A DNA stretch of 64,000 nt from DASUBV01 sp035532295 (lineage in GTDB: Bacteria; Actinomycetota; Actinomycetes; Streptosporangiales; Streptosporangiaceae). Each line of letters opens with the position of its first letter. Position 1 is the stretch's first letter. The DNA lies in NCBI GenBank assembly GCA_035532295.1, contig DATKRH010000022.1, forward strand, positions 27,406 through 91,405, given 5' to 3'. The notes under the pieces are model-generated. The model saw nothing but the letters and a program-made list of their open reading frames with translations, was not told the DNA's origin and searched no databases. A program made the position numbers and the translations under genes. This document shows positions 24,556 through 32,703 of this stretch, piece by piece.

Positions 24556-26577
24556 TCATGACGGCATGGCTCCCTGCGGCTGGTCAGCCGGGCTGTCAGC
24601 GGAGCCGGAACTAGCCCCCGAGCCGGAACTAGCACCCGAGCCGGAACTAGCACCCGAGCCGGAGCCCGAGTCAGCCTCGGCGCCGGTGCCCGAGCCAGGT
24701 CCCGGCCCGGACTTCGGGCCCGCGCCCTTAGCCGAGCCCGGTCCCGAGCTGTACCACGAGCGCCAGACCAGGCGGTGCACCGGGACCAGCCGCGGGATGT
24801 CCCGCAGCCCGGGGATGAACGGGACGAGCAGCAGCAAGATCGTGGCCAGGCCCGTCATGTAGATCGAGATCAGGTCGATGTTGGCCGAGTTGGTCCAGCC
24901 CGGAACCTGGTACCAGAGGGTGTAGAGCCATAGCCACGGCTGGCCCGGGTAGCTGCCGGTCTCGTTCATCACGCCCCACTGCTCGCCGGTCAGTCCCATC
25001 GACTTGGCCTTGTTGACGAAGTAGGCGCCGTCCTCGATGAACAGCAGCGGCTTAGTGAAGTTAGTGCCGTAGAACTGCCGCTGGGCGAGCAGGTCGGCGT
25101 CCAGCGCGCCGCTGCGCGCCAGGTTGAGCTCGCTGGCCAGCAGCGCCGGGACCGGCCCGGCGTTGGCGGGAGGGACGACAGGGGTGCCGTTGACGAATTT
25201 GACCTTCGCCACCGCGGCCGCGTAGGCATTGGCCCACTTCAGCTGCTGGGCGGGGGAGGCCGCCTTGAAGGTGGCGAGCGGGGCGGCCACGGCCGGGTCG
25301 GTGCGGGCGAGCGTCGTCAGCGGCTTGAGGACGAAGTCCTGCGCCGCGTTGACCGGCTGAGTCACCCCGGGAATCGCGGCCGGGGCGAACAGCAGCTTCT
25401 GGCTGTTGGCGGTCTGGTTGTTGTACGGCGGTCCGTAGGTGGCGGTCTCGCTGGTTCCGTTCAGCTCGGTGGCTGACGCCGCCAGGAAGTCGGCGGGCGC
25501 GAGCCTCGACCAGGTGGCGATCGTGACCGACGGCACGTTGGGCGAGGACAGCAGGCCGGCCAGGCCCAGCGTCAGCGCCAGCACGATCACTGCCGCGATG
25601 GTGCCCTCCTTGAGGATGTCGTAGCGCCGCTGGGCCCCCCGCCACGGCGCGGCGTCGGCCCGCGCGATCGCGCGGCGGCGGGACCGGCCACTGCCGCCGG
25701 CCTCGGCGTTGTGCGCGTCGATCGGGTGCGACACGCCGCGCACGCGGACCAGCAGCACGTGCGCGCCCACGATGGCGATCAGCACGATCGGGATGAGCAC
25801 GATGTGCCACATCAGCATCTGGCCGACGTTCATGACGTTGAAGAACGCACCCAGTCCCGCGGAGTTGAACGCGTCCTTGCCGCTGGTGGAGATCCACTGC
25901 GAGTCGAAGTTCGACTGGGACAGGTACCCGGTGAAGCACTCGATGATCGAGGCCGCGAATGCGACGACGCCGGTGATCCAGGTCAGCGTCCGGCGGCCGC
26001 GCCAGGCGGCCATCCAGAACTTGCCCCACAGGTGGATGACCAGCAGCGCCATGAACAGCTCGACGCTCCACAGGTGCAAGCTGTTGAAGAAGTGCCCGAC
26101 GGAGTTGTACTGCCACCAGTCGGGGCCGCCGATGGCGATGGCGAAGCCGGACACGACGGCCACGCCGAGCGCGGCCAGCGAGGCGACTCCGAATACGTAC
26201 ACCCAGGACGAGACGTAAGCGGGCTGACGGTCGGGCAGCAGCTTGCCCGGCGGCAGTGCCGCCAGCGCCCTGTGCCGGACCCGCGCGGTCCACATGCGGG
26301 CGTCTTCGTCATCCGGCGCGGCGGCGGCGCTCTGGTCAGCGGCCACGTTGCCATCGGCGGCGTTGCCATCGGCGGCGCCGTCGGCCGCCGGGGCGGGCTT
26401 CTCTTGATGGCCCCGCGGAAACGGGAGCAGCAGCGCGGCGCCGAAGATGACGACCATCACCGCGATCAGGACCAGATTCGCCACCGAGACGGTGAAGATC
26501 GACCAGTGGACGAAGGTGCCGGGTCCGTTGATGTCAATCGCCAGGGAGTGCAATTGCGGCGCAACAGCGAGGTTCAT
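24556..26577 (-). CDS. Stand-alone cytochrome b (bc-type) membrane protein
   Basis: A 673-residue protein with an N-terminal helix (about 25-55), a charged linker, then the four-helix cytochrome b core. Two heme pairs are visible: HLWSVELFMALLVIH (13 residues between) and HIVLIPIVLIAIVGAH (14 between). A sixth helix (about 320-340) is followed by a ~245-residue extracytoplasmic domain, a last helix (about 590-615) and a Gly/Ser-rich tail with three 18-bp repeats. No PEWY motif is seen, and no Rieske or cytochrome c gene is adjacent, so it is not an ordinary bc1 complex operon. It probably passes electrons from quinol to an unknown partner. Confidence 0.85.
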   Translation of the reverse strand: MNLAVAPQLHSLAIDINGPGTFVHWSIFTVSVANLVLIAVMVVIFGAALLLPFPRGHQEKPAPAADGAADGNAADGNVAADQSAAAAPDDEDARMWTARVRHRALAALPPGKLLPDRQPAYVSSWVYVFGVASLAALGVAVVSGFAIAIGGPDWWQYNSVGHFFNSLHLWSVELFMALLVIHLWGKFWMAAWRGRRTLTWITGVVAFAASIIECFTGYLSQSNFDSQWISTSGKDAFNSAGLGAFFNVMNVGQMLMWHIVLIPIVLIAIVGAHVLLVRVRGVSHPIDAHNAEAGGSGRSRRRAIARADAAPWRGAQRRYDILKEGTIAAVIVLALTLGLAGLLSSPNVPSVTIATWSRLAPADFLAASATELNGTSETATYGPPYNNQTANSQKLLFAPAAIPGVTQPVNAAQDFVLKPLTTLARTDPAVAAPLATFKAASPAQQLKWANAYAAAVAKVKFVNGTPVVPPANAGPVPALLASELNLARSGALDADLLAQRQFYGTNFTKPLLFIEDGAYFVNKAKSMGLTGEQWGVMNETGSYPGQPWLWLYTLWYQVPGWTNSANIDLISIYMTGLATILLLLVPFIPGLRDIPRLVPVHRLVWRSWYSSGPGSAKGAGPKSGPGPGSGTGAEADSGSGSGASSGSGASSGSGASSGSADSPADQPQGAMPS
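24602..24655. repeat. Three 18-bp tandem repeats in the cytochrome b tail
   Basis: Three near-identical 18-bp units encoding repeated SGSGAS; in frame, in the C-terminal cytoplasmic tail. Confidence 0.85.
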
Positions 26578-26706
26578 GTCCGCGCTCCAATGCGGGAGAG
26601 CTAGCTATGAGTGGGATAACGGGATATTCAGGACTCTGGCCGCGACAAGCGCGGCCAGTTCGGGGCAGCCAGGAAGACCGGGGGCGCCATCAGCCGCCCC
26701 TCACGG

Positions 26707-27147
26707 CTACCGGCCGCTGGGGGGGATCACGACGACGGGGCACGCGGCGTGACTCACGACCTGCGAGCTCACCGAGCCCAGCACGAGCGAGGCGAAGCCG
26801 CCCGCGCCACGCGAGCCGACGACGAGCAGATCGGCATCTTGCGAGGCGGCGACGAGTTCCTGCGTGACGAGGCCGTTGACGGCCTTGACCGTCACCGAGG
26901 CGGGCTGAGCGTCGCCGAGCTCGCTGGTGACCTTGGCCACTTGCTCCTCGGCGGCCTTGCGGGCGACCTCCTGGGCGTCCGCGTCGGCCGGGTAGGTGAC
27001 CGGGAGTCCCGTCCATGCGCTGGCCATCACCTGGTGCACGGTCAGCACGGTGAGGGCGGCGTGCTGAAGAGCGGCCTCCCGCGCTGCCCATTCGAGTGCT
27101 CGCTGAGAGCCTGTTGAGCCGTCAACGCCTACGACGATTCCCGGCAT
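26707..27147 (-). CDS. Universal stress protein (UspA family) 3
   Basis: A 146-residue Usp. Begins GIVVGVDGSTGSQRALEWA and carries the complete nucleotide-binding motif VGSRGAGGFASLVLGSVSS near 115-133, followed by CPVVVIPP. ATP binding is expected. The ATG at 27147 has GGAGGAGAG upstream. It is divergent from the CBS-BON gene; a DosR-box-like repeat and a long palindrome lie between them. Confidence 0.95.
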   Translation of the reverse strand: MPGIVVGVDGSTGSQRALEWAAREAALQHAALTVLTVHQVMASAWTGLPVTYPADADAQEVARKAAEEQVAKVTSELGDAQPASVTVKAVNGLVTQELVAASQDADLLVVGSRGAGGFASLVLGSVSSQVVSHAACPVVVIPPSGR

Positions 27148-27255
27148 TTCACTCTCCTCCTTCCAGACAAGCGACTGCCAATAGCCGCTCGAATCCTGGC
27201 ACTACTGTCCTCCGGCGGCTCGATCTGGTGACAGGGGCCTTAGAAGGCCGGCCAA

Positions 27256-27269
27256 GGGCCTTTGGTCCC
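27256..27269. promoter_or_regulatory. DosR-box-like inverted repeat between Usp 3 and CBS-BON gene
   Basis: GGGCCTTTGGTCCC; 109 bases from the Usp start and 139 from the CBS start, in a divergent promoter. Confidence 0.6.
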
Positions 27270-27275
27270 GACGCG

Positions 27276-27309
27276 CCCGGCTGGCGGGCCGGCCGGCCCG
27301 CCAGCCGGG
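27276..27309. repeat. 34-bp perfect palindrome
   Basis: Two 17-base arms (27276-27292, 27293-27309) that are exact reverse complements with no loop. It begins 7 bases after the DosR-box-like repeat and ends about 98 bases before the CBS-BON start, so it may lie in that gene's 5' untranslated region. Confidence 0.9.
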
Positions 27310-27407
27310 GTCGTTGTGCCCTAGCGGCGGCCCTGGCGGCACCGCGAGGCTGGGTTCTAGGGCGGCAGGCTGCCTGGTTTGCCTTGGATCGGGAGGAGGC
27401 TGGCCCC

Positions 27408-28088
27408 GTGACGAGCACAGTCAAGGATGTCATGACCACCAACGTGGTGGCGGTCCGGAAGGAAGCGGAATTCAGGGAAATCATCAAGGTCATGCGGCGG
27501 CGCCACTTCAGTGCCTTCCCCGTGCTGGACGCCGACGACCGCGTGGCGGGCGTGGTATCCGAGGCTGACCTGCTCCTCAAGGAGGCGTTCCCCGTCGCGG
27601 GCGACGGCGCCGGCCGGCCCCATCGCTGGCGGGACAGGGCCAAGGCCGCCGCCCTGACCGCGGGCGACCTGATGACCAGTCCGGCGGTCACGATCGGGCC
27701 GGACACCCCGGTGACGGAGGCGGCCCGCGTGATGCACAAGCGGCGCGTGAAGCGGCTGCCGGTCGTGGCCGACACCGGCCGGCTGGTGGGCATCGTCAGC
27801 CGGGTGGACGTGCTACGCCTGTATGACCGGGCGGACGCTGACATCCGGGCGGAGATCGTCGATGACGTGCTCACCGAGGCCTTCCTGCTGGAGCCAGGCA
27901 GTATCAGGGTGCAGGCGGTGTCCGGCATCGTGACCATCACCGGCCCGGTCGAGAACCGCGCGGTCGCCCAGGCGCTGCTCGACAGCGTCTGGCACGTCGA
28001 CGGAGTCATCGACGTGCGGGACAGGCTGCACTACCCGATGAACAACCCGATGCACAACCCGGGCGAGAGCTACCGGCATGAGCGCTGA
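27408..28088 (+). CDS. CBS-pair and BON domain protein
   Basis: A 226-residue protein. Two CBS domains: the first from VKDVMTTNVVAVRKEAEFREI with FPVLDADDRVAGVVSEADLL, the second from AGDLMTSPAVTIGPDTPV with LPVVADTGRLVGIVSRVDVLRL. A C-terminal BON domain follows (about 150-210, IRVQAVSGIVTITGPVEN). CBS pairs bind adenosine ligands; BON domains often bind phospholipid or mediate contacts. M. tuberculosis Rv2626c, a DosR-regulon CBS protein, is comparable but lacks BON. GTG at 27408 follows GGGAGGAGG. The kinase-like gene follows closely. Confidence 0.92.
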   Translation: MTSTVKDVMTTNVVAVRKEAEFREIIKVMRRRHFSAFPVLDADDRVAGVVSEADLLLKEAFPVAGDGAGRPHRWRDRAKAAALTAGDLMTSPAVTIGPDTPVTEAARVMHKRRVKRLPVVADTGRLVGIVSRVDVLRLYDRADADIRAEIVDDVLTEAFLLEPGSIRVQAVSGIVTITGPVENRAVAQALLDSVWHVDGVIDVRDRLHYPMNNPMHNPGESYRHER

Positions 28089-28112
28089 GCTGGCGCCAGG
28101 ATGGGAGACACC

Positions 28113-29675
28113 ATGGCGGAGCCGGGGGGCGGGCTGGCGCAGCAGCCCTATGCGGACATAGCGCAGACGCATTCGGCAGTGATCTTCTTCGCGGGGGACC
28201 GCGCCTACAAGCTCAAGAAGCCGGTGAACCTCGGATTCCTTGACTTCAGCACCGCCGCGGCGCGCGCCGCGGCGTGCGCCCGCGAGACCGAGCTGAACCG
28301 GCGGTACGCGCCCGATGTCTACCTGGGCGTCGCCGAGGTGCGCGATCCGGCCGGGCAGCCGTGCGACCACCTGGTGGTCATGCGCCGGATGCCGGCGGGG
28401 CGCCGGCTGTCCGCGCTGGTACGGGCGGGTGATCCGGTGACGGGGCCGCTGCGCCAGGTGGCCCGGGTCCTGGCCGCGCAGCACGCGTCCGCGCCGCGCT
28501 CACCGCAGATCGACGCGGCGGGCAGCCGGGATGCCCTGCGGCGCCGGTGGGACGACAACCTTGAGCAGGCCATGTCAGTGCGGGACAGGCTGCTGGACAC
28601 TCAGGACATAGCCGAGACCGGCGAGCTGGCCCGGCAGTTCCTGGCGGGCCGCCAGCCGCTGTTCGACTCCCGGATCAGCGGCGGCCATGTCGTGGACGGA
28701 CATGGCGACCTGCTGGCGGACGACATCTACTGCCTCGATGACGGGCCGCGGATCCTGGACTGCCTGGAGTTTGACGACCGGCTGCGCTGGCTGGACGGCC
28801 TCGACGATGCCGCGTTTCTCGCGATGGACCTGGAGCGGCTCGGCGCCGCCGAGCTGGCCCGGCGATTTGCCGACTGGTACGCCGAGTACTCCGGGGATCC
28901 GGCGCCGGCCTCGCTGCGCCACCACTACGTGGCCTACCGGGCCTTCGTGCGCGCGAAGGTCTCCTGCATCCAGGCCCGCCAGGGAGATGCCGGCGCGGCC
29001 GGCCAGGCGCGGCAGCTGGCCGAGATCACGCTGCGGCACCTGCGCGCGGGCGCCGTCACGCTGGTCCTGATCGGGGGCCTGCCGGGTACCGGCAAGTCCG
29101 CCCTGGCCGGGGCGGTCGCCGACCGGCTCGGCTTCTGCGTCCTGAGCAGTGACCGGGTCCGCAAGGAGCTCGCCGGCGCCCCGCCGCGGCGCGGCGCGGC
29201 GCTCCCCTACGGCACCGGGATCTATTCCGCCGCCTGGACCGAGCGCTGCTACGCCGAGCTCCTGCGCCGCGCCGCGGTGCTGCTGGCCAGCGGCGAATCC
29301 GTGATCATCGACGCGTCGTGGACGTCGGCGCAGCAGCGGGCCGCCGCCGCGGCCGTCGCCGGCGATGCCAGCGCCCGGCTGGTCCAGCTGTGCTGCACGG
29401 CCTCGCCGGAGCTAGCGCGCCAGCGGATGGCCACGCGACCGGACGGACTCTCGGATGCCGACGCCGCGATCGCCCGGCACATGGCCGCCGCCATGGCGCC
29501 CTGGCCGGCCGCCACGGTCATCGACACCGAACGCGGCGGAGCTGGCGGCGAGCAGGCGCCCTCCGGTGCCTCCGGTGCCTTCGAGGACCTGGTTCAGCGC
29601 GCCCTCGAAGCGGTCCGGCCGCATGGGGCCGACCATGTCTGGCGCCCCGCCCGCCCGGTGCTACTGCCGGACTGA
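28113..29675 (+). CDS. Aminoglycoside phosphotransferase-like plus P-loop kinase fusion (Rv2004c-like)
   Basis: A 520-residue two-domain protein. The N-terminal domain (to about 310) resembles APH/choline-kinase folds: VIFFAGDRAYKLKKPVNLGFLDF, VMRRMPAGRRLS, and the catalytic-loop-like HGDLLADDIYCLDD with CLEFDDRLRWLD. The C-terminal domain starts with the P-loop GGLPGTGKSALAGAVA and has IIDASWTSAQQR, like small AAA/zeta-toxin-type kinases. M. tuberculosis Rv2004c, in the DosR regulon, has the same architecture. The start is placed at 28113 because GGGAGA precedes it; an in-frame ATG at 28101 lacks a site. Substrate unknown. Confidence 0.88.
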   Translation: MAEPGGGLAQQPYADIAQTHSAVIFFAGDRAYKLKKPVNLGFLDFSTAAARAAACARETELNRRYAPDVYLGVAEVRDPAGQPCDHLVVMRRMPAGRRLSALVRAGDPVTGPLRQVARVLAAQHASAPRSPQIDAAGSRDALRRRWDDNLEQAMSVRDRLLDTQDIAETGELARQFLAGRQPLFDSRISGGHVVDGHGDLLADDIYCLDDGPRILDCLEFDDRLRWLDGLDDAAFLAMDLERLGAAELARRFADWYAEYSGDPAPASLRHHYVAYRAFVRAKVSCIQARQGDAGAAGQARQLAEITLRHLRAGAVTLVLIGGLPGTGKSALAGAVADRLGFCVLSSDRVRKELAGAPPRRGAALPYGTGIYSAAWTERCYAELLRRAAVLLASGESVIIDASWTSAQQRAAAAAVAGDASARLVQLCCTASPELARQRMATRPDGLSDADAAIARHMAAAMAPWPAATVIDTERGGAGGEQAPSGASGAFEDLVQRALEAVRPHGADHVWRPARPVLLPD

Positions 29676-29730
29676 GCAGCGCTTATCTTGGTGTCACCTA
29701 GTTCGCGAGGCTGACGCTGCGGGAGCTGTG

Positions 29731-31449
29731 ATGGATTCGCCAGGACCGCGCACGCTCATGCCGCACCTGAAGCTCGACGACCTGCTCGCCGAGCTGCAGG
29801 CGCGGCTCCAGACGGTCCTGACCACGCGGGACCGCGTCCGCGGGCTGCTCGACGCGGTGGTCGCGGTGGGCAGCCAGCTCGACCTGGAGGTGGTGCTCCG
29901 CCGGATCGTCGAGGCGGCGATTGACCTGGTCGACGCCAGGTACGGCGCGCTGGGCGTGATCGGCGAGAACGGCGGCCTGGCGGAGTTCATCCCGGTTGGC
30001 CTGCCGGAGGACGAGATTGCGCGCATCCACCACTGGCCGGAGGGCCGCGGCCTGCTGGGAGACCTGATCGCCAACCCCCGGGCCCTGCGGCTGGCGGACA
30101 TCGCCGACCATCCCCGGTCGTTCGGATTCCCTGACGGTCACCCGCCCATGCGCTCGTTCCTGGGCGTGCCGGTGCGGATCCGCGAGGAGGTGTACGGGAA
30201 CCTCTACCTCACGCAGAAGCGGGGCGGCGGCCAGTTCGACGAGGAAGACGAGGCCGTGGTGGTCGCGCTGGCGGCCGCGGCGGGCGTGGCTATCGAGAAC
30301 GCCCGGCTGTATGAGGAGGCGCGCCGGCGCCAGCGGTGGCTGCAGGCCAGCGCCGACGTGACCCGCCGGCTGCTGTCGGGGGCCGAGCCGGGAGACGTCC
30401 TCGACCTGGTGACGCAGCAGGTGCTGGAGATGTCGGGTGCGGACCTGGCCGTGCTCGCACTGCCGGAGACCGGCCGGAGTGAGCTGGTCATTCACCATGC
30501 CGCGGGCCTGGACGCTGACCAGGCCCGCGGCCTGGCGCTGCCCCCGGGGTCGCTGTCGGCTCAGGTGCTGGCGACGGGGGAGCCGGTGTCGGTCGCGGAA
30601 TTCAGCCAGGATGGGCGGGTCACGCCGGCGGCCAGGGCGGCGATGCCGCTCGGGCCCGCCACGGTCTTCCCGCTCGGCGGGTCCGGCAATGTGCGCGGCG
30701 TGCTGACCGTCGGCCGCCGGCCGGGGTCGATGCCGCTGGCGCCGGCCGCGGCGGAGATGGTCGAGTCGTTTGCCGCGCAGGCAGGGATCGCGCTGGAACT
30801 CGCTGAGGCTCGTCGCGACGCCGAGCAGGTCACGGTGCTGCTGGACCGCGAGCGCATCGCCCGGGATCTGCATGACCTGGTCGTCCAGCGGCTCTATGCC
30901 ACCGGGATGTCGCTGCAGGGAGCCATGCCGCTGATCACCCGGCCCGAGGCCGGGGAACGGGTGAGCCGGGCCGTAGACGCCCTGGACGAGACGATCAGGG
31001 AGATCCGGTCGGCCATCTTCGCGCTGCAGGTCCCCGCGCCTGCCTCGCGGCCGGGCCTTCGCGAGCAGATCCTGGACGTCGCGCAGGAGATGACCGAGCC
31101 GCTGGGGTTCACGCCGTCGCTCAGCCTGGCCGGCGACCTGGACCGGGTGCCCGCCGACGTCGCCGAGCAGATGCTGGTGGCGCTGCGCGAGGCACTGTCG
31201 AATGCGGCCCGGCATGCCCGCGCCAGCCGCGTCCAGGTCAGCATCGAGGCCGCCGCGGACCTGGTCCTGGAGGTCGCGGACGACGGTGCGGGCATGACCG
31301 ACAGCACCCGGCGCAGCGGGCTGGCGAACCTGGCGCGGCGCGCCGCCCAGCTGGGCGGGACAGTGCAGCTCAGCCCGGCGGATGACGCCGGAACCGAACT
31401 GCGCTGGCAGGTGCCCCTGCCCCCGGCCGTGCCCCTGCCCCCGGCCTAG
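29731..31449 (+). CDS. GAF-domain sensor histidine kinase, DosS/DosT-like
   Basis: A 572-residue kinase, close to DosS (578). GAF-A (about 48-195) includes HHWPEGRGLLGDLI and GHPPMRSFLGVPVR; H137 corresponds to the heme-ligand histidine of DosS. GAF-B spans about 205-360. The HisKA_3 box DRERIARDLHDLVVQRLY has the phospho-accepting H381; N491 lies in the N-box REALSNAARHA and VADDGAGM is the G1 box. It should sense O2, NO or redox state through heme and phosphorylate a NarL-type regulator, which is not in this window. ATG at 29731 follows GGGAG. Confidence 0.92.
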   Translation: MDSPGPRTLMPHLKLDDLLAELQARLQTVLTTRDRVRGLLDAVVAVGSQLDLEVVLRRIVEAAIDLVDARYGALGVIGENGGLAEFIPVGLPEDEIARIHHWPEGRGLLGDLIANPRALRLADIADHPRSFGFPDGHPPMRSFLGVPVRIREEVYGNLYLTQKRGGGQFDEEDEAVVVALAAAAGVAIENARLYEEARRRQRWLQASADVTRRLLSGAEPGDVLDLVTQQVLEMSGADLAVLALPETGRSELVIHHAAGLDADQARGLALPPGSLSAQVLATGEPVSVAEFSQDGRVTPAARAAMPLGPATVFPLGGSGNVRGVLTVGRRPGSMPLAPAAAEMVESFAAQAGIALELAEARRDAEQVTVLLDRERIARDLHDLVVQRLYATGMSLQGAMPLITRPEAGERVSRAVDALDETIREIRSAIFALQVPAPASRPGLREQILDVAQEMTEPLGFTPSLSLAGDLDRVPADVAEQMLVALREALSNAARHARASRVQVSIEAAADLVLEVADDGAGMTDSTRRSGLANLARRAAQLGGTVQLSPADDAGTELRWQVPLPPAVPLPPA

Positions 31450-31459
31450 GGCTGCGGTG

Positions 31460-32461
31460 CTAGAGCTGCGCGCCGACGAGGACGGCCAGGTCGGCGAGCC
31501 GACAGGTGTAGCCCCACTCGTTGTCGTACCAGCCGAAGACCTTCGCGAGGCTGCCGGACGCCTGGGACAGGCCGGAATCGAAGACGCAGGACGCGGTGTC
31601 GCCGATAACGTCGCGGGAGACCAGCGGGTCTGTGCTGTAGCGCAGGATGCCGGTCAGCCGGCCGGCCGAGGCCTGCGCAAATGCCTCGTTGACCTCGGCG
31701 GCGGTCACGTCGCGCGCGAGGACGACGGTGAGGTCGGTCAGCGATCCGTCCTCGACGGGGACACGCACGGCCACGCCATCCAGGCGGCCCGCCAGCTCGG
31801 GGATGACCTCGCCCGTGGCCCTGGCCGCACCGGTCGTCGTCGGCACCATGCTGACGGCGGCGCTGCGCGCGCGACGCAGGTCCTGGTGCGGGCCATCCAG
31901 CAGCATCTGGTCGCCGGTGTAGGCATGCACGGTTGTCATGAAGCCCTTGACGATGCCGAACGAGTCATTCAGGACCTTGGCCATCGGAGCCACGCAATTG
32001 GTCGTGCACGACGCATTAGAGATCACGTCGTGCCGTTGCGGGTCATAATCCCCGTCGTTGACTCCGACGACGACCGTCAGGTCGGCGTTCTTGCCTGGCG
32101 CGGACAGCAGGACCTTGCGGGCGCCTCTCTTGAGGTGACGCGCCGCGTCATCGTGAGCGCGGAACTTGCCCGTGGACTCGATGACGATGTCGGCGCCGAG
32201 CTCGCCCCAGTCGATGGTGCTCGGGTCAGGACTGCACAGCACCCTGAACGGCGCGCCGTTAACGGAGATCGAGTCGGCGGAGTAGTCGACCGTGGCGGCG
32301 ATGCGGCCGTAGGTGGAATCGAAGTCCAGCAGGTGCGCGAGAGTCCGCGCGTCGGTGACGTCGTTGATGGCGACGACCTGGATGCCCGCCTGCTCCAGGG
32401 ACCGGCGCACGAAGGCGCGCCCGATCCGCCCGAAACCGTTGATCCCGACTCGAATAGTCAT
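31460..32461 (-). CDS. gap: Glyceraldehyde-3-phosphate dehydrogenase
   Basis: A 333-residue NAD-dependent GAPDH: Rossmann motif GINGFGRIGR, catalytic cysteine in SNASCTTNC near 150, TVHAYTGDQ near 176, and GWYDNEWGYTCR at the C-terminus. It converts glyceraldehyde 3-phosphate to 1,3-bisphosphoglycerate. A phosphorylating catabolic role fits the presence of enolase in the same island; both may be hypoxia-specific copies. ATG at 32461 follows GGGAGGAAAG. The promoter region shared with the divergent kinase homologue contains a box-like repeat. Confidence 0.96.
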   Translation of the reverse strand: MTIRVGINGFGRIGRAFVRRSLEQAGIQVVAINDVTDARTLAHLLDFDSTYGRIAATVDYSADSISVNGAPFRVLCSPDPSTIDWGELGADIVIESTGKFRAHDDAARHLKRGARKVLLSAPGKNADLTVVVGVNDGDYDPQRHDVISNASCTTNCVAPMAKVLNDSFGIVKGFMTTVHAYTGDQMLLDGPHQDLRRARSAAVSMVPTTTGAARATGEVIPELAGRLDGVAVRVPVEDGSLTDLTVVLARDVTAAEVNEAFAQASAGRLTGILRYSTDPLVSRDVIGDTASCVFDSGLSQASGSLAKVFGWYDNEWGYTCRLADLAVLVGAQL

Positions 32462-32563
32462 TCTCTTTCCTCCCGGCTCGGGGCGGTATCTCCGTCTCTC
32501 GCCTCCGCTCCCACCCTCGGAGCGGGTCCCGGCCGCCGGTACGGCCGATGGGCACCGGCCCCC

Positions 32564-32577
32564 GGGCCTTTGGGCCC
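32564..32577. promoter_or_regulatory. DosR-box-like inverted repeat between gap and kinase homologue
   Basis: GGGCCTTTGGGCCC, 103 bases upstream of gap and 127 upstream of the divergent kinase-like gene. Confidence 0.55.
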
Positions 32578-32703
32578 TCGCGTCCGGCGCCATGCCGCCC
32601 TACCTGCCTGGACACGCCAGACCGCCGCTGTAAGACTGGGGGCCAGGGCCTGCCAGCAGGGGGCCTGCCACGTCGTGCAGCCCGGCTCCGTGAGGACGCA
32701 ACG

